Shown: positions 16,709 through 25,533, counted from the stretch's first letter. The stretch: DNA of 64,000 bases from Coriobacteriaceae bacterium (GCA_003862195.1 QOUO01000003.1:35879-99878), one strand, 5' to 3'. The notes: generated by a model from the letters alone, not told the origin. Made by a program: numbers and translations.

Positions 16709-17284
16709 TCACTGGTCCCACTCGAATGCGCCACAGAGATGACGCAGCCTTGCGAGATGCATGCCAACGATATTGACGGCGATGACATCAAAGCGGATGT
16801 TGAACACACCGGGATGGTCGTACAGATACCTCAGGGCAAGTCGCCTGTACTTCGCCTGCTTCTTCTGGTCGACGGCAAGCTCGGGGATCAGCTCCTTGTT
16901 CATGCCCAGGGCGAGCCTCGTCTTGACCTCCACGAGAACGAATACGTCGTGTCCGTCCTCGTCCAGCGTCTTGGCGACAATGTCAATCTCGCCGTCCAAG
17001 CAGGACCAGTTTCGTTCGACGATCTCGTAGCCTCTGCGCATGAGGTACGTGGCCGCGATCTTCTCGCCCTCCTGTCCCAGCTCCTTGGGCGTGAGCTGGT
17101 CAACCGGTTTGTTGTCGACGGGTGGCTGTGCCGCATCCTCGTCCAAGCCGCTTGATGGCCCGTATTCCGATTGGGGCTGCGGAGTGGGAGCCGTTTCGAG
17201 GCCCGTGCCCGTCCCCTCTGCCGCAAAGTATTCGGGGTCGTCGTACCCTGACTGCTGCGTTCCGTAGACCTCTTCGTCGCTCAT
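16709..17284 (-). CDS. YraN/UPF0102 family nuclease-like protein with N-terminal extension
   Basis: The C-terminal 120 residues match the YraN family, a predicted restriction-endonuclease-like fold: GEKIAATYLMRRGYEIVERNW, then GEIDIVAK and FVLVEVKTR (the EhD-ExK type residues), then KKQAKYRRLALRYL and IRFDVIAV. The family function is uncertain, probably Holliday-junction or DNA processing given its comM-dprA neighbours. The first 65 or so residues are an acidic, Pro/Gln/Gly-rich tract without predicted fold, absent from ordinary YraN (about 120 aa). The start used is the ATG at 17282-17284 with GGAGG five bases upstream; a TTG 12 bases earlier is less likely. Confidence 0.88.
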   Translation of the reverse strand: MSDEEVYGTQQSGYDDPEYFAAEGTGTGLETAPTPQPQSEYGPSSGLDEDAAQPPVDNKPVDQLTPKELGQEGEKIAATYLMRRGYEIVERNWSCLDGEIDIVAKTLDEDGHDVFVLVEVKTRLALGMNKELIPELAVDQKKQAKYRRLALRYLYDHPGVFNIRFDVIAVNIVGMHLARLRHLCGAFEWDQ

Positions 17285-17447
17285 GGGAACCTCCAAGCCT
17301 CGCCTATGGGCTTTAGAGCTTCCCTCACAGGTCTTTAGGTAGCCTTTCGCATGTCTTGCGTGAAACTTTGCAAACGAGCCAGCTTCTCGAGATTGAACGG
17401 GGACTCACACGTACAAGCCACGCCTCAATATGCTGTGATTAAGACAT

Positions 17448-18239
17448 TTATGAGAAGAGCCGAGGCGTCTCCAAGAAATTCCCACAAAACGAGACTCTGT
17501 GGATTGGCGTGAGGCCGAGCCGCTTGATGGCGTCAATGTGCGAGGCGGAACCATAGCCCTTACACTCTGCGAGGTGGTACTCCGGATACTCCGAGTCGTA
17601 CGCGACCATCAGGGCGTCCCTCGTGACCTTTGCGACTATGGATGCCGCGGCGATGCAGGCTATGCGCGCATCGCCCTTGACCAAGGTCTTCTCCCTTGGG
17701 TGGACGTGCACGGGATTGCCGTCGATGAGGACGCAGTCAGGGTCGACGCCGGCGTCCTCTATCGCACCCGACATGGCCATGCGCAGCGCCGTCGCCATGC
17801 CCACGGCGTCTATGGAGGCGGGTTCGACGTGCGCTATGCCGATGGCCGTCGCGACTTCGGCAATCCTCGCGGCAAGCACCTCTCGGCGCTCGGGAGTGAG
17901 CTGCTTCGAGTCGTTTATACCGTATATTCGTGGTTCGTCTGGCAGAGCGACCGCGCAGACCGTAAGCGGACCGGCAAGCGCGCCGCGACCGACCTCGTCA
18001 ACGCCCAGGACGACGCCGTCGCCACCGAGCTCGCGCTGTAGCTCGTACATCCCGTCGACGCGCTCGATCTCGGCCTGTTCGCGCTGCTTCCTACGCAGGG
18101 CCGCCTGCACCGCATGCTGCACCTGCTTGCGAGGGTCCTCCGCATAGCGTTCTGCAAGCTCATCGATTTCGTCAAGGCTCGCGTCATGGAGCCTGGCCGC
18201 CACTTCCCTTGCGCTTGCGGGACGAGAGGCCTGTGTCAT
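17448..18239 (-). CDS. rnhB: Ribonuclease HII
   Basis: Cleaves RNA of RNA-DNA hybrids and initiates ribonucleotide excision. The catalytic carboxylates lie in GVDEVGRGALAGPL (Asp-Glu-x-Gly-Arg-Gly, about 80-93), in CVLIDGNP and in the ASIVAKVTRDALM region; the tail has HxxxHRxSF (PIHRVSF). A helical N-terminal extension of about 75 residues, rich in Ala, Arg, Glu and Gln, precedes the catalytic core; similar extensions occur in Gram-positive RNase HII. It lies 66 bp after rplS, past a strong terminator, so it may be read only through leaky termination. Confidence 0.96.
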   Translation of the reverse strand: MTQASRPASAREVAARLHDASLDEIDELAERYAEDPRKQVQHAVQAALRRKQREQAEIERVDGMYELQRELGGDGVVLGVDEVGRGALAGPLTVCAVALPDEPRIYGINDSKQLTPERREVLAARIAEVATAIGIAHVEPASIDAVGMATALRMAMSGAIEDAGVDPDCVLIDGNPVHVHPREKTLVKGDARIACIAAASIVAKVTRDALMVAYDSEYPEYHLAECKGYGSASHIDAIKRLGLTPIHRVSFCGNFLETPRLFS

Positions 18240-18254
18240 GAGTGATCTCCCTAC

Positions 18255-18284
18255 AAAAAAGGCGACACCCGCAAGGGTGCCGCC
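18255..18284 (-). terminator. Terminator of rplS
   Basis: Minus-strand hairpin with GGCGGCACCC and GGGTGTCGCC arms (one mismatch) and a TTGC loop, followed by TTTTTT. It begins 22 bp beyond the rplS stop. Confidence 0.88.
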
Positions 18285-18305
18285 AAGGTGTGCCTATGGA
18301 AAGGC

Positions 18306-18647
18306 TTAGCGCTTCTCGCGGATGCGAGCAGCCTTGCCGACGCGGTCGCGCAGGTAGTAGAGCTTTGCGCGGTTGACGTCGCCGTGACGCACGACCTCGA
18401 GCTTTGCGATCTTCGGGCTGTGCAGGGGGAAGGTGCGCTCGACGCCAACGCCGAAGCTGATCTTGCGGACGGTGAAGGTCTCGCGGGAGCTGGCACCGCT
18501 CATGCGGATGACGTCGCCCTGGAAGACCTGGATGCGCTCGCGGTCACCCTCCTTGATGCGGTAGTGAACCTTGACGTTGTCGCCCACGCGGACCTGAGGG
18601 ATGTCCTCACGGATCTGCTGACGCTCGATGGCGCGAATGTAGTCCAT
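18306..18647 (-). CDS. rplS: 50S ribosomal protein L19
   Basis: L19 lies at the 30S-50S interface. The 113-aa protein has [49 protein letters not shown] and the C-terminal [14 protein letters not shown]-like block ([21 protein letters not shown]). The start is the ATG preceded by GAGGAAA; an in-frame codon 57 bases upstream is not supported. The gene stands between its own promoter and its own terminator and is separated from trmD, unlike the rpsP-rimM-trmD-rplS order of many bacteria. Confidence 0.97.
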   Translation of the reverse strand: MDYIRAIERQQIREDIPQVRVGDNVKVHYRIKEGDRERIQVFQGDVIRMSGASSRETFTVRKISFGVGVERTFPLHSPKIAKLEVVRHGDVNRAKLYYLRDRVGKAARIREKR

Positions 18648-18712
18648 AGTTTCCTCGTCTCTAGAGGTGCCGTCGCCGTGTGCGCGGCACATAGGTTTAC
18701 ACACAAGTGCGA

Positions 18713-18741
18713 AGTATAAACCTCGGAACGTGCTCCTTCAA
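18713..18741 (-). promoter_or_regulatory. Promoter of rplS
   Basis: Minus-strand TTGAAG (18736-18741) and TATACT (18713-18718) with 17-bp spacing; both are close to the sigma-70 consensus. Transcription would start about 60 nt upstream of the rplS ATG. Confidence 0.75.
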
Positions 18742-18810
18742 GCCTTGCGAAGCCGTCAAAACTTATTCACACAAGCCGGGGCAGGCCAAGACGCCGCTCG
18801 CACTTCTCGC

Positions 18811-19854
18811 CTACCTCAAGCCCCAGGCACGTGGCACAAACAGGTCCTGGTACCTGCGGATGGCAAACCTGTCCGTCATGGAGCTGATGTAGTCCGCAAC
18901 GCGCACCTCGTCGGGGTCGCCGCGCAACGTGTACTCCGCGGGAAGCTCGTCGAGGTGCCGCACGTAATAATCGAAGAGCGCCTCGACGACGTGCTCGGCC
19001 TTGGGCTCCTCGGACTTTGCGTCACCTGTCTTGTAGAGGTTCGAGAAGAGAAACGCGCGCATGCCCATGAGCGCGCCCCACACCGTGTCGGACATCTGGA
19101 CGTCGCCGGCGGCAGCGCTCGTGGACACAATGTCATGCACCATGGCCGCAATCCGCTCGGACGAGTTGCCGCCCAGGCCGTCCCGGCAGCGCGCCGGCAG
19201 CATCTCCTCCGTGAGCAGGCCCGCTCGCTCCGCGTCGTCAATGTCATGCGTGACGTACGCAATCCTGTCCGCACGCGCGACGACCCTGCCCTCGAGCGTG
19301 CGGGCCCTCAGGCTCCCCGCATGGCAGCGCATCCCGTTGAGCACCTCGGTGCTGAGGTTAAGGCCGCGCCCTTCTCGCTCGTAAAGCTCGACGACACGCA
19401 CGCTCTGCTCGTTGTGGCGGAAGAGCCCCCTTGCCGCATCCGACCTCGGGTCAACGCCAACGTGACGCGCCATCGCACGCTGCAGCGCGCGCTCCCCGGC
19501 ATGCCCAAAGGGCGTGTGCCCAAGGTCGTGGCCAAGCGCTATCGCCTCGGTCAGGTCCTCGTTGAGCCTCAGGGGCCGGGCGATGTCGCGCGCGATCTGC
19601 GCAACCTCGAGCGTGTGCGTGAGCCTCGTGCGATAGTGGTCGCCCTCGGGGGCCAGAAACACCTGCGTCTTGTTTGCGAGGCGCCTGAAGCTCTTGCTGT
19701 GCAGAATCCGATCCCTGTCGCGCTGGTAACAGGTCCTTAGGGGGTCCTCCGGCTCATGCCTGCCCCGCCCCAGAGATGCATCCGCAAACGCGGCCATCGG
19801 CGAGAGCAGCTCGTGCTCGCGTCGCTCCAGATCCAAACGAGCGCAGACTTCCAT
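18811..19854 (-). CDS. dGTPase-like HD-domain triphosphohydrolase
   Basis: A deoxyguanosinetriphosphate triphosphohydrolase-like protein that removes tripolyphosphate from dNTPs, helping to balance dNTP pools. HD-domain metal ligands appear as YRTRLTHTLEVAQIAR and AIALGHDLGHTPFGHAGE, with a later RADRIAYVTHDIDDA. The GRGLNLSTEVLNGMRCH segment is typical of the type-2 subfamily. The protein is 347 aa. The start is the ATG preceded by GGGAGGAACG; a start 36 bases upstream lacks a site. It lies alone between the ppdK terminator and the rplS promoter. Substrate specificity is by family only. Confidence 0.93.
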   Translation of the reverse strand: MEVCARLDLERREHELLSPMAAFADASLGRGRHEPEDPLRTCYQRDRDRILHSKSFRRLANKTQVFLAPEGDHYRTRLTHTLEVAQIARDIARPLRLNEDLTEAIALGHDLGHTPFGHAGERALQRAMARHVGVDPRSDAARGLFRHNEQSVRVVELYEREGRGLNLSTEVLNGMRCHAGSLRARTLEGRVVARADRIAYVTHDIDDAERAGLLTEEMLPARCRDGLGGNSSERIAAMVHDIVSTSAAAGDVQMSDTVWGALMGMRAFLFSNLYKTGDAKSEEPKAEHVVEALFDYYVRHLDELPAEYTLRGDPDEVRVADYISSMTDRFAIRRYQDLFVPRAWGLR

Positions 19855-19892
19855 CGTTCCTCCCGTTTGCCGCTCGGGAACCCCTTGCACCC

Positions 19893-19931
19893 AAAAACAA
19901 GAAGGGGAGAAGGACGCGAGTCCTTCTCCCC
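19893..19931 (-). terminator. Terminator of ppdK
   Basis: A perfect 12-bp stem (GGGGAGAAGGAC with GTCCTTCTCCCC, 4-nt loop) at 19904-19931 is followed on the minus strand by TTCTTGTTTTT. It begins 39 bp past the ppdK stop and lies just upstream of the dGTPase gene. Confidence 0.88.
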
Positions 19932-19969
19932 CACTCTAAACCAAGCGATTGGCCAATGCCTGCCTCAGG

Positions 19970-22738
19970 CTACTCCCCGAGCTTCTTGGGGCCGCCGTTG
20001 GAGTTGATCTTCGCCTGAGCGCCGGCAAGACGCGCGATGGGCACGCGGTACGGCGAGCAGGAGACGTAGTCAAGGCCAAGGTCGTAGTACATCTGGATGG
20101 AGTCGGGGTCGCCACCGGTCTCGCCGCAGACGCCGCAGACGATCTTGTCGTTGGCCTCGTGGCCACCCTCGACACCCATCTTGACGAGCTTTGCGATGCC
20201 GTAGTCCAGCGTCTCGAACGGGTTGGACTTCAGGATCTTCTTCTTGAGGTACAGGGGTACGAACGCGCCCTCGACGTCGTCGCGAGAGTAGCCGAAGCCC
20301 ATCTGCGTGAGGTCGTTGGTGCCAAAGCTGAAGAAGTCGGCATACTTGCCGATCTCGTCGGCGGTGACGGCGGCACGCGGAATCTCGATCATGCAGCCGA
20401 CGGGGATGTCAAGATCGACGCCGGTCTGCTCGGCGACGGAGGCGATGGTCTCCTCGATCTGGTCGCGCTCGACCTTGAGCTCCTGCCAGGTGCCAACCAG
20501 CGGGACCATAATCTCGGGCCTGGGGTCTAGACCGCGCTTCTTGAGGTGCGCTGCGGCGCCGGCGATGGCGCGAACCTGCATCTCGGTGAGCTCGGGGTAC
20601 ACGATGCCCAGACGGCAGCCACGCAGGCCGAGCATCGGGTTGGCCTCCTGGAAGGAGTCCAGACGGGCGAGCATATCGCGACGGGCCTTGAGCTGGGTCT
20701 CGTTCTCGCCACGGTCCTCGGCGTGAGCCAGCGCGACGGCGTAGTCACGCGGGTTGTCCAGGAACTCGTGCAGAGGCGGATCGAGCAGACGGACGATGAC
20801 GGTCTTGCCGTCCATGGCCTCGAACATTCCGAGGAAGTCGTCGGTCTGGGCCTTCAGGAGCTGGCCGAGAGCGGTCTGCTTGTCGCCGGTGCGGTCGGCG
20901 AGGATGAAGGTCTGGATGATCTGCTTACGGTCGCCCAGGAACATGTGCTCGGTACGGTCAAGGCCGATGCCCTCGGCGCCGAAGTCACGGGAGAGCTTGG
21001 CGTCAGCCGGGTTGTCGGCGTTAGCGCGGACACCGAACAGGCGGCCACGGGAGGCGTCGTGACGGACGTCGTCGGCCCACTCGAGGATGGTCTCGAGATC
21101 GCCGGTGAGCTCCGGGCGAACCAGGGGCACCTCGCCCAGGATGACGTCGCCGGTCGTACCGTTGATGGAGATGACGTCACCCTCGTGCAGGACGATGTCG
21201 GTGCCGGTGATGACGCACTCCTTGGCCTTGGCGTCGATCTTGAGCGCCTCAGCGCCGCAGACGCACGGGGCACCCATGCCACGGGCGATGACGGCCGCGT
21301 GAGAGGTCTTGCCGCCGTGAGACGTGAGGATGCCCTCGGCCGCAACCATGCCCTTGAGGTCGTCAGGAGTGGTCTCCCAGCGAACGAGGATGCAGGGCTT
21401 CTCGATGTTGTGGTAATGAACCGCAGCGTCGGAGGAGAACACGACGGCGCCAACTGCAGCGCCAGGGCTGGCGTTCATGCCCTTGGCGACTACGTCGAGC
21501 TTCGCCTTCGGGTCGAACTGCGGGTGCAGCAGCTGGTCGAGCTGAGCGGGAGCGACGCGCATGATCGCCTGCTCCTTGGAAATGCGGCCCTCCTCGACCA
21601 TCTGCATAGCGACCTTGAGCGCGGAAAGCGCGGTACGCTTGCCGACACGGGTCTGCAGCATCCAGAGCTTGCCCTCCTGGATGGTGAACTCGAGGTCCAT
21701 CATGTCAGCGTAGTGATCCTCGAGGATCTCGAAGACGTGATAGAGGTCCTTGCCTGCCTTCTCGAGACCAGGGGTCTTGGGGAGGTCGGCGATGGGCTCG
21801 GTGTTACGGATGCCCGCGACGACGTCCTCGCCCTGAGCGTTGACGAGGAAGTCGCCATAGCGCTCGTTGGTGCCGTCGGCCGGGTTACGCGTGAAGGCGA
21901 CGCCGGTCGCGGAGGTGTTGCCCATGTTGCCGAAGACCATGACCTGCACGTTGACGGCGGTGCCGAGCGTGTCGTCGATCTTGTTCTGCTTGCGGTACAG
22001 GATGGCGCGCGGAGTGTTCCAGGAGCCGAAGACGGCCTGCTCTGCGAGACGGAGCTGCAGGTAAGGATCCTGCGGGAACTCGGCCTTGCCGTTCGGGGCG
22101 ACCTCGGGGTGAGCCTGGGAGTCGACGTTCTTCGCGAAGATGTCCTTGAAGGTTGCGGTGAGGTCCTTGAGGTCCTCGGCGGTGAGCTCGGTGTCGAGCT
22201 TTACGCCCTTCTCCTCCTTCTTCTCGTTGATGGCGTCCTCGAAGAGCTGACCATCAACGCCCATGACGACGTCGGAGAACATCTGGACGAAGCGACGGTA
22301 GGAGTCCCAGCCGAAGCGCTCGTTGTTCGTCTTCTTGATGAGGCCCTGGACGGAGTCGTCGTTGAGGCCGAGGTTGAGGACCGTGTCCATCATGCCGGGC
22401 ATCGAGAAGGGAGCGCCGGAGCGGACGGAGACGAGCAGCGGGTCGTCCTTGTCGCCGAGCTTCTTGCCCATGCGATTCTCGAGGTCCTTGCGGTAGACGT
22501 CGATCTCGTCGAGAACGCCGTCAGGCCACACGTTGCCAGCGCTGGAATATGCAACGCAGGTCTGGCAGGTGATGGTGAATCCCGGAGGAACAGGAAGGCC
22601 AATGTTTGCCATCTCGGCAAGGTTCGCGCCCTTACCACCAGTGATCCACTTGGCCTCGTCAACGGTCTTGCCGGCGACTTCGGTAACGTTGTTACCGTTT
22701 TCGTCAACGCCGAATTTGTACACGTGCTTTTCAGCCAT
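19970..22738 (-). CDS. ppdK: Pyruvate, phosphate dikinase
   Basis: PPDK interconverts pyruvate, ATP and Pi with PEP, AMP and PPi; in anaerobes it often works in glycolysis or gluconeogenesis. The 922-aa protein has an N-terminal ATP-grasp domain (ITGGKGANLAEM, VRSGAPFSMPGMMDTVLNLG split as SGAPFSMPGMMDT), the central phosphohistidine domain GGKTSHAAVIARGMGAPC with His480 preceded by Thr478, and a C-terminal PEP-binding TIM barrel (GIGLDRTEHMF, LGLRGCRLG, SFGTNDLTQMGFGYSRDD split as FGTNDLTQMGFGYSRD, CGVCGETGGDP). Thr478 corresponds to the regulatory Thr phosphorylated by PPDK regulatory proteins in other organisms. The start is the ATG preceded by GGGGTG; an open frame to 22930 reads through the leader. 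The gene upstream on the same strand is a half-length regulator, but a terminator separates them. Confidence 0.97.
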   Translation of the reverse strand: MAEKHVYKFGVDENGNNVTEVAGKTVDEAKWITGGKGANLAEMANIGLPVPPGFTITCQTCVAYSSAGNVWPDGVLDEIDVYRKDLENRMGKKLGDKDDPLLVSVRSGAPFSMPGMMDTVLNLGLNDDSVQGLIKKTNNERFGWDSYRRFVQMFSDVVMGVDGQLFEDAINEKKEEKGVKLDTELTAEDLKDLTATFKDIFAKNVDSQAHPEVAPNGKAEFPQDPYLQLRLAEQAVFGSWNTPRAILYRKQNKIDDTLGTAVNVQVMVFGNMGNTSATGVAFTRNPADGTNERYGDFLVNAQGEDVVAGIRNTEPIADLPKTPGLEKAGKDLYHVFEILEDHYADMMDLEFTIQEGKLWMLQTRVGKRTALSALKVAMQMVEEGRISKEQAIMRVAPAQLDQLLHPQFDPKAKLDVVAKGMNASPGAAVGAVVFSSDAAVHYHNIEKPCILVRWETTPDDLKGMVAAEGILTSHGGKTSHAAVIARGMGAPCVCGAEALKIDAKAKECVITGTDIVLHEGDVISINGTTGDVILGEVPLVRPELTGDLETILEWADDVRHDASRGRLFGVRANADNPADAKLSRDFGAEGIGLDRTEHMFLGDRKQIIQTFILADRTGDKQTALGQLLKAQTDDFLGMFEAMDGKTVIVRLLDPPLHEFLDNPRDYAVALAHAEDRGENETQLKARRDMLARLDSFQEANPMLGLRGCRLGIVYPELTEMQVRAIAGAAAHLKKRGLDPRPEIMVPLVGTWQELKVERDQIEETIASVAEQTGVDLDIPVGCMIEIPRAAVTADEIGKYADFFSFGTNDLTQMGFGYSRDDVEGAFVPLYLKKKILKSNPFETLDYGIAKLVKMGVEGGHEANDKIVCGVCGETGGDPDSIQMYYDLGLDYVSCSPYRVPIARLAGAQAKINSNGGPKKLGE

Positions 22739-22835
22739 TTGACACCCCTGATCGTTTTCCCGCGGTGCTGTAGTGCACCTAGTCCTTTTTGGCACCACTC
22801 TGATTGCGAATCTCGCAGCACCTCTAACGAACCCT

Positions 22836-22864
22836 ATTGTATCCACAAGTATTGGTTTATCGCT
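22836..22864 (-). promoter_or_regulatory. Possible ppdK promoter
   Basis: A minus-strand TACAAT (22836-22841) lies between the upstream terminator and ppdK, in an AT-rich stretch. The -35 region at 17 bp is AGCGAT, a poor match. A ppdK promoter is expected here because of the terminator at 22886-22923, but its exact place is uncertain. Confidence 0.35.
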
Positions 22865-22885
22865 CACGAATACACATTTGGGGGT

Positions 22886-22923
22886 AAAAAAGGTCGTTAG
22901 CATCCACTCAGACGCTAACGACC
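22886..22923 (-). terminator. Terminator between the regulator fragment and ppdK
   Basis: Minus-strand arms GGTCGTTAGC (22914-22923) and GCTAACGACC (22892-22901) form a 10-bp stem followed by TTTTTT. It ends the long rpsP-to-regulator transcript 49 bp past the last stop. Confidence 0.88.
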
Positions 22924-22971
22924 ACCACACGCAAAATACTTCTTTACAGCCACTACAAATTGAAGTAGCTA

Positions 22972-23376
22972 TTAAATCTCCTGGACGTCACTGTCCACGC
23001 GGCGACCCACGACGAGCTTCGGCTCCTCGCCGGTGAGCGACGATAGCACCGTGATTGCCGGCCCAAGCAGGTCGATGGAAGGAACGCCGCGCTTGTCGAG
23101 CTCGCGACGGATGTCCCTGCGAAGGTTGCGGTCGACGATCGTGTGGAACACGGCTACGGGGATGCCCTCCTCGATGTTCTCGTCCAGGTACTTGACGACC
23201 GTATCGAGGTTCCTCACGTTGCCGATGCTCTTGATGATGACGCTGTCCTCGCTGAACTGGTCGGCCGCCGCCTCCACGACGCCGGTTGCGGTCTTGCCGC
23301 GAGCGTCAGAGATGACGATCACGACGGGAGTCTGTACGTCAAAGATGTCCTCGTCCATACCAGCCTCGTCTCCCAT
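22972..23376 (-). CDS. N-terminal domain only of a PPDK/PEP-synthetase regulatory protein (DUF299 family)
   Basis: Full-length DUF299 proteins (about 270-280 aa) are bifunctional kinase/phosphorylases that switch PPDK or PEP synthase off and on by modifying the Thr next to the catalytic His. This 134-aa product matches only their N-terminal half: VVIVISDARGKTATGVVEAA, VRNLDTVVKYL, AVFHTIVDRNLRRDI, and GVPSIDLLGPAITVLSSLTG. The C-terminal kinase domain with its P-loop (GVSRTSKTP-like) is missing. The frame ends in VDSDVQEI and a terminator begins 49 bp later, so no second half is encoded nearby. Start is the ATG with GGAGG upstream. It is the last gene after glyS and the next gene is ppdK, so the link to PPDK is supported by position. 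Either it is a reduced regulator with another activity, or a remnant. Confidence 0.8.
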   Translation of the reverse strand: MGDEAGMDEDIFDVQTPVVIVISDARGKTATGVVEAAADQFSEDSVIIKSIGNVRNLDTVVKYLDENIEEGIPVAVFHTIVDRNLRRDIRRELDKRGVPSIDLLGPAITVLSSLTGEEPKLVVGRRVDSDVQEI

Positions 23377-23436
23377 ATCGATACCTCCTCGCCGGAGGAA
23401 AATCCCCCGCATGATGGATAAGCAGCTTTTCCTATC

Positions 23437-25533
23437 CTACTTCTTCTTCGAGAGCGCGCCAATGTTGGCGACACCGCTGAACACCGCAGCGAACCTGTTG
23501 AGAAGCCTCAGGCGGTTCTCCCTTACCACAGTGTCCTCGTCCATGACGAGTACGTCATCAAAGAAACGGTCGATTGGCTCACGTAGTTCGGCGAGAGCCT
23601 TGCAGGCGCCCTCGTAGTCATGCTTCGAGAGCGCTTCCTCCACGCTTTCGTCACCCTTCCTACATGCGGCGAGGAGTGCCTTCTCGGCGTCGCCCATGAT
23701 CGACTCATCGACGTCGGTGCCGAGCGACTTGTCACCGAGGTGCGCGGCGCGCGCATAGGCCGTGGCGAGGTCGTCGAAGAGCTCGGGCTCGTTCTTGCGT
23801 GCGTTCTCGAGGGCGTGTGCGCGCTCGAGGAACTCCTCGGGATCGATGACGCCGACGCTGGAGACCGCCTCGATGGTGTCGGGAGAGATCTTCTCGTCCT
23901 TGGCGATGGTGTTGAGCCTGCCGGCGAAGAACTTCTGGACCTCGGCCTCGACCGCATCCTTGTCGAACATAAGCCCCTGCTCTGCATAGGCGTCCAGGGA
24001 GACGGAGATGAGCGACTTGAGCGAGACCTCGGGCATCGTCCTGAGCATGGAGATGATGCCGATGGCGGAGCGCCTCACCGCGAACGGGTCGGAGGAGCCG
24101 GTCGGCGGCTCGTTGATCGCAAAGAGGCCGCACACCGTGTCGAGCTTGTCGGCGATGGCGACGCACTTGCCGACGACGCCGGCGGGCATGTCATCGCCCG
24201 CGAAGCGGGGACGATAGTGGTCGCGGATGGCCTCCGCCACCTCGTCGGGCTCGCCGGAGGCCTTGGCGTAGTAGCCGCCCATGACGCCCTGCTGGCTCGT
24301 GAACTCGACGACGGCCTGCGTAACGAGGTCCGCCTTCGCGAGGTGAGCGGCCCTCTCTGCCATGCGCACGACGTCCTCGCCCTGGCCGTCCTCGCGTGCG
24401 ACCTCGGGGGCGATCTTCTCCATGCGGAGGGTCTTCTGGTACACGGTGCCGAGCTTCTCCTGGAAGACGACGTCCTTAAGCTTCTCGACGTAGTCTGCGA
24501 GCGGCTTCTTGAGGTCCTCCTCGTAGAAGAACTTGGCATCGTCGAGGCGTGCGCGCACTACGCGCTCGTTGCCGTCGATCACGCGCTCGTCGTTGCGGCG
24601 GGCGGTGTTGGAGACCACCACGAACTCGCGGGTCAGGTTGCCATTGGCATCGTAGATCGGGAAGTAGCGCTGGTTGGAGAGCATCGAGTCGCAGATGATC
24701 TCGTTGGGGACCTTGAGGAACTCCTCGTCGAACTTGCCGACGAGCACCGAGGGGTACTCCGTGAGGTTGACGACCTCGTCGAAGATCCTCTTGGGCGTGT
24801 CCACGTGAGCTCCGCCACGCTCCTGCTCGACCTGCTTGATGCCGTCGAGGATGACCTTGCGGCGCTCGTCCTCGAAGAGCACGCCAGCCTCACGGCAGGT
24901 CTCGACGTAGCTTGCGGGGTCCTTCACCAGGTGCTCGCCGGGGCCGAGGACGCGGTGCCCGCGCGTGACGTGGCCGCTCGTGACGTCGGCGTACTTGACG
25001 GGGACGACCTCCTCGCCGAGAAGCGCACAGATCCAGCGGATAGGCCTCACGAACGTCTGGTGCTCGGAGCCCCAGCGCTGCGAGCGGTAGTTGGGCCACT
25101 CGAGGGACGCGATGGAGTCCTCGGAGAGCTTGGTCAGGATGGGGAGCGCCGGCTGGGAGGGCACGTTCTTCTCCGCGAAGACGTACTCGCGGCCGTCGGC
25201 GTCCTCGCGCCTCACGAGCTCGCTCGCGGCGAGGCCGAACTTGCGGGCGAAGCCTGCCGCTGCCTTGGTGGGGTTGCCGTCGGCGTCGAACGCGATGTTG
25301 GCCGCGGGGCCGCGCTTGACCTCGTGGACCTCCTGCGTCGCGGTCGCGACGTCCTTCACGATGACCGTGAGCCTGCGCGGCGTGCTCATGGCGCTCACGG
25401 CGCCGTGGCTGAGGCCCGCCTCGTCAAGCCCCTTGCCGACGAGCTGGCCGAACTGCTTTATTGCATGGATGAGAGGAGCGGAGGGCATCTCCTCGGTACC
25501 AACCTCCAGCAGGAAGTCCAGAGTCTCTGCCAT
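23437..25533 (-). CDS. glyS: Glycyl-tRNA synthetase beta subunit
   Basis: The beta subunit of the alpha2beta2 GlyRS carries tRNA-binding and editing-like domains. The 698-aa protein opens with FLLEVGTEEMPSAPL, has RRGPAANIAFD-like (KRGPAANIAFDADGNPTKAA split as KRGPAANIAFD), EWPNYRSQRWG, FVRPIRWICALLG, the central HD-like region and the C-terminal anticodon-binding part (FFDDVLVMDEDTVVRENRLRLL split as FFDDVLVMDED). Its ATG immediately follows the glyQ stop, so the subunits are probably translationally coupled. Confidence 0.96.
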   Translation of the reverse strand: MAETLDFLLEVGTEEMPSAPLIHAIKQFGQLVGKGLDEAGLSHGAVSAMSTPRRLTVIVKDVATATQEVHEVKRGPAANIAFDADGNPTKAAAGFARKFGLAASELVRREDADGREYVFAEKNVPSQPALPILTKLSEDSIASLEWPNYRSQRWGSEHQTFVRPIRWICALLGEEVVPVKYADVTSGHVTRGHRVLGPGEHLVKDPASYVETCREAGVLFEDERRKVILDGIKQVEQERGGAHVDTPKRIFDEVVNLTEYPSVLVGKFDEEFLKVPNEIICDSMLSNQRYFPIYDANGNLTREFVVVSNTARRNDERVIDGNERVVRARLDDAKFFYEEDLKKPLADYVEKLKDVVFQEKLGTVYQKTLRMEKIAPEVAREDGQGEDVVRMAERAAHLAKADLVTQAVVEFTSQQGVMGGYYAKASGEPDEVAEAIRDHYRPRFAGDDMPAGVVGKCVAIADKLDTVCGLFAINEPPTGSSDPFAVRRSAIGIISMLRTMPEVSLKSLISVSLDAYAEQGLMFDKDAVEAEVQKFFAGRLNTIAKDEKISPDTIEAVSSVGVIDPEEFLERAHALENARKNEPELFDDLATAYARAAHLGDKSLGTDVDESIMGDAEKALLAACRKGDESVEEALSKHDYEGACKALAELREPIDRFFDDVLVMDEDTVVRENRLRLLNRFAAVFSGVANIGALSKKK

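Noticed and set aside
17285-17447. Possible promoter for the yraN-comM-dprA run
   Set aside because: The 163-bp gap contains TTGCAA-like and AT-rich words, but no pair with acceptable spacing, so no call was made. No small gene was seen there.
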